Of a DNA stretch of 64,000 nucleotides, positions 46,413-58,900 are shown one piece after another. Position numbers and translations under genes: made by a program. Position 1 is the first letter of the stretch. Each line of letters opens with the position of its first letter. The notes beneath the pieces were generated by a model, which was not told the origin of the DNA, ran no database searches, and was given only the letters and a program-made list of their open reading frames with translations. The DNA comes from Anisus vortex (Eukaryota > Mollusca > Gastropoda > Planorbidae). The stretch covers positions 4,046,553 through 4,110,552 of the forward strand of contig OX421499.1 in NCBI GenBank assembly GCA_949126835.1. Reading direction: 5' to 3'.

Positions 46413-47046
46413 TCGCATGGAGGTCATAGAAGTTTTTAAAAAATATAATTTACAGTTGTGATGTGTGCATTTATCACTTCGTTCATTGCAAATAAGCATG
46501 CATTGGAGATATTTTTGCAACGAGTACATGAAACTTCGTGACTAATTAAATAGCAGCCGTGATGGCGATGATATTGAACACCATTTTTATTTAATATGTC
46601 TATTTTACATACAAAATATTATAAGGAATTTGTTTCCATAAATCTTGATATTTAACTTTGATACTGGTCCTAAGTAGTCCGTCCACGATTTGAGGCTTTC
46701 AGAGTTTTTCAATAGCTCTTGCGAAACATTTTTACAGCCTGCATTGTGCACTACTTTTAGATGGTAAGTTAAGATAGGCTAACTTTCGACAATTGACATC
46801 TTCAATGAAATATTCTGCATTAACGGAACCTATTACATTGGTTTTTAATGGTTTAAATTTTAGCTTTGAATGTTAATTTTCATTGCATGAAAGTGTTTTA
46901 TATATTTTTTCGTCATATTGTTGAAATTATGATATTTAAAAATAAAACATTTTAAAGCCTATATTGATAAGGCTGCCATTTGTCACCACTAGACAAAGAA
47001 AACGAGCAACACGTATTTTTGTCACGTGAATGCAAATGCTCTATTG

Positions 47047-47664
47047 CAGGGTCGACAACCTTAGGCTCGCGTGCCGAATTTCAATGACACGCGAGAGGTT
47101 TTCGCTAATAATTTTAGTATGTTTTATTTTTGGTATAAAAAAATTCACGGCTTACACGTTTAACTTTGAAATGAACAAACTTTAAAAAGTATTTGAAAAT
47201 TGTATAAACATTTTAAGACTAAATAATTTATATGTATATTTTAAAAACATTACATTAACTACCCAGTTCGTGTGATTACTACATATCTATTCCGCATAAC
47301 GGGCAATTGCCTCTTCTTTTATTTCAATGAATACAATTAAAGACATCTCAGTATGAGATTACAATATAATTAAAATTAGTGTTAGATCTTCATCTTGAGT
47401 GCCAAAATAATGTTAAGACTTTAGACAATAGTAATTACCATAAATGTGTAAGTTAAGTAGACTAATAAAATATTGTAAATGATATAAATGCAAATAAAAA
47501 GGATGATAATCACAACTCACGTTAATTTTTTTTTTAATTAATTGTCCTATAAAAATAATTTTTCAAAAGTATAATAGAGCAGGTTGACTTTTAGGATGTC
47601 GACTCGCAGAATGATTTAGAAATCCTAGTTTGGCACGCTGTTAGCAAAAGGTTGCAGGCGTTTG
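47047..47664. mobile_element. Larger hAT-like element related to family 1 (618 bp)
   Basis: Begins CAGGGTCGACAACCTTAGGC and ends AAAAGGTTGCAGGCGTTTG, with a perfect flanking ctctattg at 47039-47046 and 47665-47672. Near the right end it keeps the family blocks (GATTTAGAAATCCTAGTTTG in inverted sense). The interior is about 400 bp longer, very AT-rich and without an open frame. It is either a longer non-autonomous relative or a deletion derivative of the autonomous element. Confidence 0.82.
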
Positions 47665-49070
47665 CTCTATTGAATTATTTAAACTTTCATCGAGAAGTTG
47701 AACTATTTTTAAGTGAATCAGACCCAGGAAAGAAGTCAAAAGTCACAAGATCATGCATAATTTACAAAAAAATTTACAATTTACAATTGTCAAGGCAATA
47801 GAGACGTTTAAAAGATTATTTATTTATTTATTTTTTGCTTTACAGATAAATGCGCTTTGCGCTTACATTATGTTTCTTGCCAGCGCTATATAAAATAACT
47901 TATTACAATTAGTACATAGGTCAGTTTTCTTGCCTGATAATCACCTCGTAGACCCTAGACCCCATAAATCAAGTGGTGAAGTCTGCATTGGATCTCAACA
48001 CAAGGGGGTGGGTTTTTGAATCAATCATCTAAACTCTGTAGGATGTTCTAATTGGGAGAGTTGGTACTGTTTATTTACTATTTTCCTCGATGTACACTGT
48101 TTAAAGTCAGCCCATAGAGGGGATGTTTTGGTGATGTGATATGTGTAGATAAATCATTTTTTCAATGTTTACAAATAGCTCACTTTTATATCTAAATCTC
48201 CCCATCGCACCCCCTCCCTCCTCCACCATTTCAATCCCGGCGCCAACCTTTTCTTTTCCTCAATTTTTACTTACATCGGTTGAGCTTAGTGGATGGTTAA
48301 ACTATTTCACGTGGCATCGCACCCGCATCCCCCCCCCCCAAACCTCACCGAAACCCCCACCGACTAAGCAGATGTGCGTTTTGTCTGGGAGATGTACAGG
48401 CAGGGCGGACCGCTAGCGCCCACCCCCCGGGGGACCCCTTGGATTGTTTGGGAGGCAGCCATTGAGCGTAGCGAGCGAAAACCTGTGCATTATTAGCCCG
48501 ACGGCACCCTGAGTGGGTCTACAACGGGCACACCAAAACGTGGCGTTTCCTTATGACCCTCCCTCCCTCCCTCCCTCCCTCCTCCTAGACTCACATCCAC
48601 CTTGATTCTTTTCCCAATAATTTCGAGACATTTAACGCGTCCAATATATAGCAGTGTTTCAGTTTCCAACTTTTATATATCTACAAGGGTTTAATGAAGC
48701 ACAGATGATTGTGTGGCGGGCACGAAGCTCAACCACCTTTGGATGTGCGAAGATCTTTAAGAGTTTAATTAACTCACGGATACTTAAGACACCCAGCTAA
48801 TTTGAGCTATAATGACTATAATGTTTTGATCTAAAGTCCTTCGCTGAGGTTACGCAAATCACTTTGGCTAGGCCACCAGGTTGTTTATGTCAAAAAACTT
48901 GTATAAAACAATACAACAATAGGAAATATCTAGAATTCAATATAGACTTCCTGATAAAGCAAAAGCCTCTCGTACAACACAGACACATCTACCAGCTCTT
49001 GGAGATATGTTCAGATCAAGGTGCTTTTCTATGATTGATAAATTCCTTCAAGACAGCGTGCACCCACAAC
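47665..49070. other. Intergenic or intronic stretch
   Basis: A GCGCTATATAAA word at about 47884 resembles LINE 3' tails. A (CCCT)n tract lies at 48556-48584. A GC-richer patch at 48380-48500 has no domain. No gene is supported. Confidence 0.4.
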
Positions 49071-49147
49071 AGCAATGGTTGGCAACTCGTTGAAAATAGT
49101 TCGCCGGAGAAAGATTTCCGATTCATTCAGAGTGCCATATTGAACCA
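49071..49147. mobile_element. hAT MITE family 1, left-end fragment
   Basis: TGGTTGGCAACTCGTTGAAA and GATTCATTCAGAGTGCCA match the left third of the family. The rest is missing. Confidence 0.65.
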
Positions 49148-49268
49148 GCTCTGCCTATTTATTTTTTTTTTGTAATTATTTATCAATTAACCGAAACCCA
49201 GTCCCACAATTCCCTAAAACATTATTTCCTTTTTCCGTTAAATTTTGTCAGATCCACAACTTATTTCT

Positions 49269-49509
49269 AGGGTCGCGGTGGCCGAGCGGCAGTGCGTTCG
49301 ACTGGCGTACCGAAAGTCCTGGGTTCGTATCCTGGTGCAGGTTACAATGTTTTTCTCGGATCTGATGGGTACTTGACTTTAGTTGTGGTAAAGTAAAGGC
49401 GGCTGGGCATTGTGCTGGCCACACATCCCCTAGTAAGCCGTGGCCACAGAAACTGGTAAACGCTGTTTCACTAGCCCTATGATCGGTTTGGGCCAAAGGG
49501 TACTTTACT
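49269..49509 (+). mobile_element. tRNA-derived SINE S1, well-preserved head
   Basis: GGTCGCGGTGGCCGAGCGGC then AGTGCGTTCGACTGGCGTAC then GGGTTCGTATCCTGG give the clearest A-box/B-box pair in the window and show descent from a Leu/Ser-type tRNA. The body and TACTTTAC end are typical. Confidence 0.9.
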
Positions 49510-49794
49510 ATAAAACATTTCAACAAACATTTTCAATAGGAAAAAAAACAATAAATGAAAGTAATAATTGTTTAGTTTTAAACCTAAAAATATGTTTTAA
49601 TGAAACGTTGGATATTTAGCCTAAAATGTGAAAGTTTAGTAAAAAAAATAATATTTACTTTGAAATCCCCCTCCCACACACATACACACACAAACAAATA
49701 ATAAAATAAAGATAATAGAGTCAAACACACAAATTTAATCTTGATTATAATTAAACTCTCCAAAGATTTTTGTTTGTTTTTTGTTCTTGACCTC

Positions 49795-49875
49795 TTAACC
49801 CTTCCCGTACCGACCTACTTCTATCTATGCTGCCTTCAGTTTCGCTATATACGCGCCCGGGACTGTAAGGGTTAA
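49795..49875. mobile_element. 81-bp TTAA-flanked mini-element, copy 2
   Basis: Reverse-oriented copy of 33430-33510 with equal length and TTAA at both borders. The block CGACCTACTTCTATCTATGC is identical, and the differences cluster in the CCCGTAC/TCATAAC region near one end. Confidence 0.8.
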
Positions 49876-51279
49876 TGTATTTTTCATGCAGTCTAGAAAA
49901 TAATCGAGCTTTTAGCCACGATGAATAATTCCAGCTTGGCAGTTGAACTTTTGTAACCGATTTAATTTAAATATAATTTAGCCATTATCATGCTAAATGA
50001 AACAAAACAAATGTGGTCATTTTGTGTTTGTACGATCATTCTTTTAAGAAGACCGTAAAAACAAAGTAGATCGAAGTTAATAAGAAAATGGGCATGATTT
50101 TACAATTCAACAAGCATTTGTTTGATAATATTAGTTTACATGTAAAATACTTGCCAATTTAATTATAATCAGTAACATTTTAATTAAAACATTTTAATTA
50201 AGTACAGATTGAACTCCATGTAACCTGAGCTGAGATTCTAGTAATTTTATTAGCATGACTATAATGTTAGCGATTAAACAATGGAGGCTTTAGTTATCAA
50301 ACAAACTGAGTAGTTTATATGATGTTACAATGTTTACAGATAGAAATATTTATCCATATAACATGTTTAGCTTTTTCCAGGATTTTAACAAATATTTTTG
50401 ATCATAATTTATTATTAAAAATATCTTTTTTAGAACAGAGAAAAAAAACTTCTAAAAAAACATCAAATATGGCGAAAATAAAAAAGAGTTTATTATCTAA
50501 CTTTAATATTCTTTAAAGTTTTCTAATTTGTTATACCGATAGCTAATAAGTTATATTTCTAAGATAGCTATTATTATTTTTAAAAAAATGTTCTTGATAC
50601 AAATGCAGTATCGTGGTATTAATTACAAGAAAAAGTTACGGATATAAAATTACGTTTTCATCAAAGTACCGGTTTCAGCGTTTGCCAAGTTGGTAAAGCC
50701 ATGCAAGGAAAGTAATTTTTTAAACATTACGACACTTACATAATATAATACTCATCTATGTGCGTCTAATATTTATTGAAACATTTCTTTACTCATTTAC
50801 AAATAATTTGTCTGTATTAATTAATGTGACCCGTGTCATTTTTTTTTAAAGCTCTTTTTTAATTGTTCAATATTAGATATATAATATTTGGTCACTTTAA
50901 AGCTTCAGACTGGCTTCTGAGTGAGAGAAAATCTTGTCACAATTGTAAGTTGAACCAAAACGGTGAACTGGAGCAACTGACAGCCACAGCGCAGTTCATT
51001 ACAACTATCGGACTTGTTGTCTGAATCCTCCAAATCACAACTTTTGAGAACGAAGAAGAAGAAGAACCAAAACATGAGAGTAAAGCAAATGCAACTTTCT
51101 TCCAACAGATGAAAGTTGTAGGGAGGGATGTCCAGCATTTGAGCATAGTGGATTACTTTTTGTTTTTCTTTTCTTCCTTCCAGATTATTTCGCGAAATAG
51201 CGAATTTCGATGTTTTGAAATATGGATGCTTTAAACAAAGTTCAAACTTCCGGTTCCATTTTGTATTGTACAATTCCGT
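49876..51279. other. AT-rich stretch, nothing recognised
   Basis: No gene or repeat family was seen. The 50905-51273 minus-strand frame has no domain and ends near MITE-like sequence. Confidence 0.45.
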
Positions 51280-51580
51280 TTTATTTAATCGCTATGATTT
51301 CTCAATGAAAATTTAAAATTAAAATCGAAAGTTGTATACAGCGGAGACCATTATACAAACGTAGGTGCGTGGAAGTCATATAAGACAGACTTATTTGCTG
51401 CGCATGGAGCAATAAAAGAACACATACTCTAAAAATAGCACAATAGGTCCATCTTATTATAGTCTTTGATTTGACCCCTAATGTTGAGAAAGTTGCGTAC
51501 AATGGGGTTCTTCCGCGTGCCAAAGAAAATATCTATGCGTGCCAAGTGTGGCACGCGGTCCACATAGGTTGCCGACATCT
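51280..51580. mobile_element. Fragments of two MITE families
   Basis: GGTCCATCTTATTATAGTCT at about 51447-51466 matches the terminal repeat of the 40639-40920 element. From about 51505, TTCCGCGTGCCAAAGAAAAT, GTGTGGCACGCG and TAGGTTGCCGAC match the right end of hAT family 1. Confidence 0.6.
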
Positions 51581-51730
51581 GCACGACAAGATAGCTACAT
51601 CAGAACAGACAAAGTGGTCGGCTTCTTTCAATCAATGTTAAAACAAAGAGTTATATATTTTTTAAATTGTTCCATTAGTCCAACGTCAATCCCTGTCATC
51701 CAGAAAGACAACAGAGCAACCTATGACCTT

Positions 51731-51980
51731 ATGAGGGGGGTGCGGTGACTGAGCGGAAGCGCGTTTTTACCGGCGTAACGAAGTCTCGGGTTCGAATCCC
51801 GGTGAAGACTGGAGGGTGTCCCTGAGTCTACCCAACTCGCATGGGTACCTGAACTTGAGGTAAAGTAAAGGCGGCTGTGCACTGTGATGGCCACACAATC
51901 ACCTAGTATGCCGTCGCCACGGAAACTGGTAAACGCTGCTTCACTGGACCTGTCATCAGTTTGGTCCTTATGGTGCTTTA
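51731..51980 (+). mobile_element. tRNA-derived SINE S1 with perfect 10-bp TSD
   Basis: GTGCGGTGACTGAGCGGAAG head, GGGTTCGAATCCCGG B-box, GTCCCTGAGTCTACCCAACT body and a GGTGCTTTA end. The direct repeat ctatgacctt at 51721-51730 and 51981-51990 is perfect, so the insertion is young or well preserved. Confidence 0.93.
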
Positions 51981-51990
51981 CTATGACCTT

Positions 51991-53149
51991 TTTTACAACT
52001 GTCTTTTATTTTTTAATAGTAAAGCAGTGTGTCTGTGTGTGTGTGAGAGCTCGTACTCGCATTCGCCAGATTGTACCGCCGAATACATGGACTCGGTACT
52101 CGGTTGAAATCGACTACTCGGCTAGGCCTTACTCCCTTAAACAATTTATTGCAAAACGATATAGATTAAATGTATTGTTTTAGATATCAAAACATTAGCT
52201 AACATTAATCGAAAAACAAATATTGTCAAAATTAACATACCCAAAAAAAAATACAAGAGGATTGAGAAGACTGGTAAAGGCATGGCATTTGACGATATGG
52301 TTCAGCGATGAAAATTTAGTCTAGAATCTAGAATAAGGAAAAAAAATAATCGCGACGGCGAAAGAACGCGCGATATTTTTTTTTCGCTTTTTTTTTCGCT
52401 TTTTCACGGTACAGGCGATCAGCTATGCTTTTGCCATGCCCGTTTTTTTTTTGTCTTTTCATTCCTGATAATTTTTTTTCGTTCTTTCTCCTTGATGAGA
52501 ATTGCAGACGTGTCAGTCAACGAATAGGTCTTTTGTACGCCCAGTGATTTGGGTTACTGGTTAGAAATGGGTTCAAGAGACTAACCCCTTCTTTTTGTGT
52601 GTGTATGTGTGTGTGTGTTTTGCAGGAAGGGGGGGAAGCCGTGCAAGGGAGCAAAACGACGGTGAGCCGTTGCTGAATTCTGGAGGAGTGGAGGTGAGGG
52701 CGAGAGGGGGGAGGGGGGGCTAGTTCTCGTTTTTTTTTCTCTTCTCTCTATTTCCGAGTTTGCGTGAAAAAGTGTATGTGTGTGTGTGTATTTATATGTG
52801 TGCGTGTGTAAGTGTGTGTGTGTGCGTTTCTTTAAGTGTGCGTATTTAGGAGGCTGAAAGTCGATTAACAAGGGGATGCTACTCGGGTCGATTGAGGTGA
52901 ACAAGTACTAAAGAGATACTGAAAGAACGAAAGAAAAAGCACAATAATACAATAAGTAATGTATAAAACTTAAGTATGAGAGTTCGGAAGATAAATGGAA
53001 AAATAGAGAGAGAGAAAGAGAGAGAGAGAGAAAGAGGGAGGTAGTGGGACAAGGGGTGCATAGTGTTATGGAGTGTAGGTGTACCAATACAAAAAAAAAG
53101 AAAACTCAAGTTTCTGTTTTATCGATAATCTCCATGGCACCAGGGGCAC
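51991..53149. other. Intergenic or intronic stretch with GT and AG tracts
   Basis: GT-rich tracts lie at 52595-52618 and 52770-52830, and an AG tract at 53007-53035. T-runs with CGC spacing are at 52376-52405. No coding evidence was seen. Confidence 0.45.
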
Positions 53150-53290
53150 GCCGCTGGTTCATTGTTGCGCATGCGTACTAAATACACGACAAAACGATTT
53201 ATTGGAGTTCATGCGTTTTGGCTTGTGAAAACATGGCGCCGGGGTACGCTCGCCAGAGCTTGTTTGCAAGCAGCCGTCTGTGGGTAGTTT
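53150..53290. promoter_or_regulatory. Possible promoter-like CpG patch
   Basis: Unusually CpG-rich for the region. It contains TTGCGCATGCGTAC (close to an NRF1 site) and AACATGGCGCCGGGG (YY1-like core). On the plus strand an ATG in good context starts a 17-codon frame (APGYARQSLFASSRLW after the Met) that meets a GT donor-like GTAGTT. On the minus strand the patch could serve a distal FoxC promoter. Neither reading is supported by anything but composition and motifs. Confidence 0.22.
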
Positions 53291-53765
53291 TTGTTTTGGG
53301 GTGGTTTTTGGATTGTGTGTGTGTGTGTGGGGGGGTCGTTTTCTTATTTTAATATAACGACTGCGCTATCTTCGCAACCAACTTGCCGACCACATCTTTT
53401 ACACATCTCATCATTAATTCGTTAATTTCTACAGTTCAAATATAATTTTTGTTGATAATATGTTTGTCTTTTCAATCTAAGAATAGGCCTAAGGGAAGTT
53501 ACTCTTGAACATTTCCATTCGTTGATTGCTTCGCACGTTTGGTTAAATTCAATTGAAAATACGCTAGCGCTAAACTTAACTATTAAGAAATGAAATAAAT
53601 ATTTAAAAAAAAACAACACAATTTTATAAGTAATGTATGAAACTTCAGGATTTTATTAGAAAGTGAGAGAGAGGGTGAGAGGGGGAAGAAGAGTAGAAAA
53701 AGCAGCATGCACATTTACAAATAATACTATATCGAAAGGCGCCCTTAAGAAAAGTGAAGCATAAG

Positions 53766-53980
53766 CCCTTTCCCGTATCAAAGTATCAAATGGGATTGTG
53801 CGGCCTCCACAATGCTCAGCAGCCTTTACTTTACACCAACTAAAGACAGGTAACCATCAGAGCTGGATAGACTAGACTAGACTGGACAACTTCCAGACCT
53901 CGGTACAAATCCTAGCCTTTACCAGGATTCGAACCCAGAACTTTCAGTACGCCAACGGAACGAGCATTCGCTCGGCAATT
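53766..53980 (-). mobile_element. tRNA-derived SINE S1 (decayed)
   Basis: The head is at the right end (B-box GGTTCGAATCCTGG on the minus strand, TTGCCGAGCGAATGC A-box region). The body has a GACTA trinucleotide expansion at about 53868-53882, and part of the tail has been lost. Confidence 0.78.
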
Positions 53981-54202
53981 TAACATTACAAAATATTTTC
54001 AAAATGCAACCTCAACAGCAATAATGAGTATAACTTTTTTTTTCACAGGATGCACAATATAAGATAATATAGAAAGAGTTGTTCTGGCCACTAAATCACA
54101 AGTGGCCACAGAAATAGATTTTTGGACAAAACTCATTCACATGTATTCAGCCTGTCTTTAAAAACGGAATTTTATCACCAGTTAGCGAAAATAAATTTCA
54201 CC

Positions 54203-54292
54203 CTTTTTTTCTCACGGCCAATCGGATTCAATCTTTTTTTCTTACGGCCAATCGGATTCAATCTTTTTTTCTCACGGCCAATCGGATTCAAT
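54203..54292. repeat. 30-bp repeat x3 with CCAAT core
   Basis: Three nearly identical units, CTTTTTTTCTCACGGCCAAT then CGGATTCAAT, each exactly 30 bp. The third differs only after its end. The CGGCCAATCGG core is a strong CCAAT-box type sequence. Lies about 14.5 kb upstream of the visible FoxC exon. Confidence 0.88.
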
Positions 54293-54649
54293 GTTGCAAA
54301 CAGAAAAACGAAAAAAATAAATCCTTTGCATATCGCAAATGATTGGGTGAAGATAATTGTCCCTCTTTTCCTGAATTATTTTCTGACCAATCATCTCCCC
54401 CTGAATTATATTCTAACCCAATCAATGCCGTGGATCTTTCTCACATGACGCCATGTCTCCGCGAACTTCCAGAAAGCTTTCCAATCCACCATGGGATGAA
54501 AGGCAATGGGGAGGGGGAGGGGGAGAGTTAAGTGATGGATCAATGATTATAATTTATTCTGCAGACTTCAAATATTGAATATTAACTTGGAGAATGCTTT
54601 TAGTATTTTTATTTCTTTATTTATAAAGAGTTATAGATTACGTCTCTGA

Positions 54650-54835
54650 CACACACACACACAAACACTTACACAGATACACACACAGATACACACACAG
54701 ATACACATGCAAAAAGTCCGATTCTCAGTCGATACTGCAGTTATTGCCGAATTCAATACCGCGAGTTTGCCAAAGGACAACCATCTTTTTTTTTCCCCAT
54801 TGCACTGAGCGCAAGAGTCTTCTTGGTGCGCATGC

Positions 54836-54897
<62 letters not shown>
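54650..54897. repeat. (CA)n and (CT)n microsatellites
   Basis: Interrupted CA tract at about 54650-54710 and a pure 59-bp CT tract at about 54839-54897. Confidence 0.92.
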
Positions 54898-54898
<1 letters not shown>

Positions 54899-55500
54899 AA
54901 ATAAGGGGCGTTATTCCTATATCAAGAAGACGTCCATAGGCAAACAACAAGTCTTACCACCCACGGAGTAATCTCCCCTTTGTTTTGTAAAATGGGAGGC
55001 AAGAGGCGGTTTTTCGAGCATGGATCCGTTTTATAGCCCATTTGATAACCTCTGTTTGCAAGCCTTTATGTGGGTAATACCAAGCAAATTATTTAGTGTA
55101 AGGCAGTAATTGCCTCGCAAAGAATCAGCAAATCGCTTTCATAGACTCAGTCGAACTAGTTTATTTTTACATTTTTTAAAGATTGTCTCTGTATTTGTCT
55201 TTAGTCTCTAGTTAAGTTTTTTTTTTCTTTCTGTTATTCATTGATATGATATTGTTTTATTTTTTCTATATGTTGTTTTATTATTATATTATGTTTTTTT
55301 TTAAATTGATTTATTTAGTTTGTTGAATTTCGTCTTTGTATTGTTGGTAAAAGCAATGGTGTGACTGGAAAAAAAACTGCACGAAGCAAAAGCTAAGAGT
55401 TGCCAACTTCTCAATTTTGAGGCTATAATTACCCAGTTTAACGAGACATTTAGGGAAAATTTGAGGCTAAAACATTAAATCGAGAGTCATGTAGAATGTA

Positions 55501-55653
55501 GAAATGGGCCGTATTGCTGCTGAGAGTTAACACCCTTGCCCCTAATACAAGTCAATATTTTATGAATGACTTGTAATTTACAAGTCAGTCATAAAACATT
55601 GACTTGTAAAAGGGGCAAGGGTGTTAACTCTCAGCAGCAATACGGCCCATTTC
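55501..55653. repeat. 153-bp near-perfect palindrome
   Basis: Two 76-nt arms (55501-55576 and 55578-55653) around a single-base centre, with 72 of 76 positions complementary. The outer arm is GAAATGGGCCGTATTGCTGC then TGAGAGTTAACACCCTTGCC. The four mismatches lie in the inner third. Terminal GGGCCGTATT resembles the ends of some MITEs, so a fold-back element is the first guess. No clear direct target duplication is visible. Transcribed, it would form one long hairpin. Confidence 0.95.
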
Positions 55654-55762
55654 TTCCGTGTTACTTTCAGACCATACATTACCATAGGAAAACTTTTTTT
55701 TGTGAGAAATATATATGACTTCATCGTTTGAAGGCTAATTGACCCATTTTATGCTATGCTAT

Positions 55763-55968
55763 CGAGCTGAAACTTGGCACATAGACGTGTTTCATTTGAC
55801 AATGTAGTCTCTTAAATTTTAATTGAGAAAATCATAGCAATTAAATAAAACGGAAGTGTACAGTACAAAGGAGTATCAAAAATTCCGAAAAGAAGACATT
55901 CGAGTCATCAAATAGCAGACATATTAAAGCGATCTGTCCATATTATTAGAGTCTTTGATTATTGCCAG
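55763..55968. mobile_element. MITE fragment related to 40639-40920
   Basis: ATCGAGCTGAAACTTGG, then GAGAAAATCATAGCAATTA, CGGAAGT, AATTCCGAAAAGAAGA, ATCAAATAG and finally GATCTGTCCATATTATTAGA with AGTCTTTGAT follow the same order as in the 40639 element. The left terminal repeat is not recognisable. Confidence 0.55.
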
Positions 55969-58900
55969 ATTCACAAAACTGTCCCAAAAAAAAAAAACTA
56001 TTCAAATCCGCGTACGAATCTCGTGAAAGAAATAGCGAGCAAGTCAATGACGATAACAGCACCTAAAGTCTAGAGGAGAAGAAAATAAAATATATGTGTG
56101 TGTGTGGGGGGGGGTGTCTCTATAACTCACCCAGGTGAGGGGGGGGGAGTAGAAATTGGGAGTAAGAAGAGGGGGCGGGGTGGGTGGGAGGCAACAATTA
56201 CAAACTGTTAAACTTTTAACTATATTTGAGCTTAGTCAACAGCCCAACCACCCCTCCCCTCCCCCATTATCGCCGCCCGTGCCCACTTGAAAATTATCCG
56301 CCCCTCCCCCCCCCCCCCCGGCTCTGTTAATACATGCACGTATCACAATACACCCTCACACCGTCTTCGAGGAGCATCGGAGCCTTTATAAAGTCAACAC
56401 ACTTATAAAATGTTTCCCGCACCACCCAGACTCTTTCCCCCCCCCCCCTCCCCGTTTCTCCCAATAGCCACCCAATAAGCAACACTCTTGACTAAGTACA
56501 CACTTCTAAAAGCTAAAATGCCGCCGTCTCATGTAGTCCCGATGTACAGCGCGTAGGAATCTCTTGTTCATCTTCTGATTCTCTTCTATTTTCTTTTCTC
56601 GTTTTTTTGTCTAGATATGAAACTGGTTCCTATAACCTGTGACCTCTATACACCGTGAGACTATCATGTGTTCTTTTCATCTCCTTTAACGCCTAACTAT
56701 AAGATAGGAACGGAATCGTGCAGAAAAATGTGCAGCATCATTTTAAAATTGTTGACGGGAAGGCCTACATAGAGTGCGCTCATTGAACACTAAATGGCTG
56801 AATTAGGCTATAAATAGATATATCATGTTTCTTTTGTAAGCATAAGTCATAAACAAGACTTAACGGGTTGTCATTGTTTTGTTCTTTTTTTAAATATTAT
56901 TATAATAATATATTAAGATATTTTGAATTAATAACAGGCTGGCAGTCGGATACACTAATCACTCAGCTAGAGAGGACACACACAGATATCGAGATCACAA
57001 AATGTAAAATATGAGACAATAATGTCACGTGTTTTTAAATTAAACAATGGGGATCGGAATCTACACACACAGTCTACGTTATATATATAGATATAGATAT
57101 AGATATATATATATATATATATATATATTACAATTGTTGTTTTAAACTTCCTGTTTCGTTACAAACGAAATGTTTAAAAAAAATTAATTCGGTACTCAAT
57201 ATGTCCTATACTGTGGAAATAGGCCCTACGATTGGCCCAGAAAGAGTTAAACTATATCATTTGAACAGGAAGAGATAAAATACACCGTTGGACCTGAAAG
57301 ATAAACGTTTTACTAGAGATAATGACAACATTGTGATTGTATGGACAGAACAATGCTCATTTAACTCTTTTTTTTCCAAAATAGATTGCTATGCAAACGA
57401 TGACAGTTAATATGTTCTATAAAATAATGTGTAAGTTCTATTGGATTCGGTTCAACATTGTGTAAGTTCTATATTATTGTGTATGTTCTATTTTGTGTAT
57501 GTTCTACATTGGATATGGTATACACTGTATCCGTTCTATATTTGAGTCTTCTTAATTGCACAGAAGATTATGTATCGTGTGCGTTATACATTACGTAAGC
57601 TCTGCACTGTATCATTGGACAACCAATATTTACTGATCTAATTGTGAAATAAATAAGAAATGGGGGAGAGGAAGGGTCGTGACTTAGACAAAGACCGAAA
57701 TGTTAAACAAATAATTTAATAACATATATTCTTACATAATTCGCCAAAAACGCTCAGACAGAGGGCGAAAATTAATTTCCCGTTATAAAAGAAAATAAAG
57801 CAAACACAAATAAATGTCAATGTATGTACCTGATCATTCTAACGAGAAACAAACAAAAAATGGTTCTAATAGTTACATGAACGGATAAATGGTTAGAGCA
57901 AGAATCTTCAAGGTTATGGGCTAAGCATTATATTTATATCTACAAACTCAACAACTATGGAATCAATGGCTATTGACGTTGTTGTTAATATAACTCTTTG
58001 ACTTTACGCTGCCACCAAATGTGTTGACACATTTTTGATAATATGTATATATCTTTCTGTATTGGTATATTTCTTCTCTCTCTCTTTCTGCATTCAAACA
58101 CATATTTCAGATATCAATACGTCCCTGCATTACTCACCCATAGGTCTACACCTCCTTTAGCCCTTTCTCTCATTTCCTTCAACCCCCCCCCCCCCTACAA
58201 AAAATATTTCTCCCCACCCCTCTTTCAGGCCATGCTCTGTGTAGTTTCCTTAACATGCGGATTCTATTAAAACGTATGGACGGTGAAGAGAGAGAGAGAG
58301 GGTAAGATGGGGGGGAGGGGGAGGGGAGGGTGAATGTTCCCTTGACACAGTGACCTATTCAATTGCCCCTCCTTTGTCCATAGCACGTTTCCCCCCCCCC
58401 CCCACCCACTGGTGAGTCGCCGAAAGCTATGGCCTAGCCATATCAACATTTAAGTTTTGAGCCATGGATATTGCATTGGCCTATATCTTAGTAATGCAGA
58501 ACATTAGAAAAATGCCGTCGAAAAGTATTACACGGATTCCAAGTAATAGTTAGGCCAACTGTTTTATTTCGATTTTAGCTAAAGTTATATAGATTTTTAT
58601 TTTTACGTAAGTACTTTCTTAATAAAAAAAATCTCGGCATTTTCTGCGGAATTACGGAATGGGGGGTAAATTTTAGTCACTTTCCGGAACGATTCCGGAA
58701 AATACGGAACGGTAGGCATGTCTGAATTTAAAGTAATAACATAACATATTATGTCACTATGTTTGAATGAAACCGTCTGATAAAAACTAAAATTGAGTTG
58801 ACGTATTTCTTGCTTGCATATTCCTGTATTGAGAACTGTGTTTGTAATACGTATTGAGAGGTCAATTGGTCAAGATCTCCAAACCTAAATTTGCTTTATT

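Noticed and set aside
49269..49340. Functional tRNA-Leu/Ser gene
   Set aside because: A-box and B-box are present, but no acceptor stem closes and the SINE body follows at once. The same unit repeats a dozen times.
55501..55653. microRNA precursor
   Set aside because: Arms of 76 nt with a one-base centre are too long and too perfectly paired for a typical animal pre-miRNA. Kept as a palindrome finding only.
56100..56220. FoxC first exon ending at a GTGAGT donor near 56147 (minus strand)
   Set aside because: The donor and final codon phase would fit, but the upstream sequence is low-complexity C-rich with a stop and no Met.
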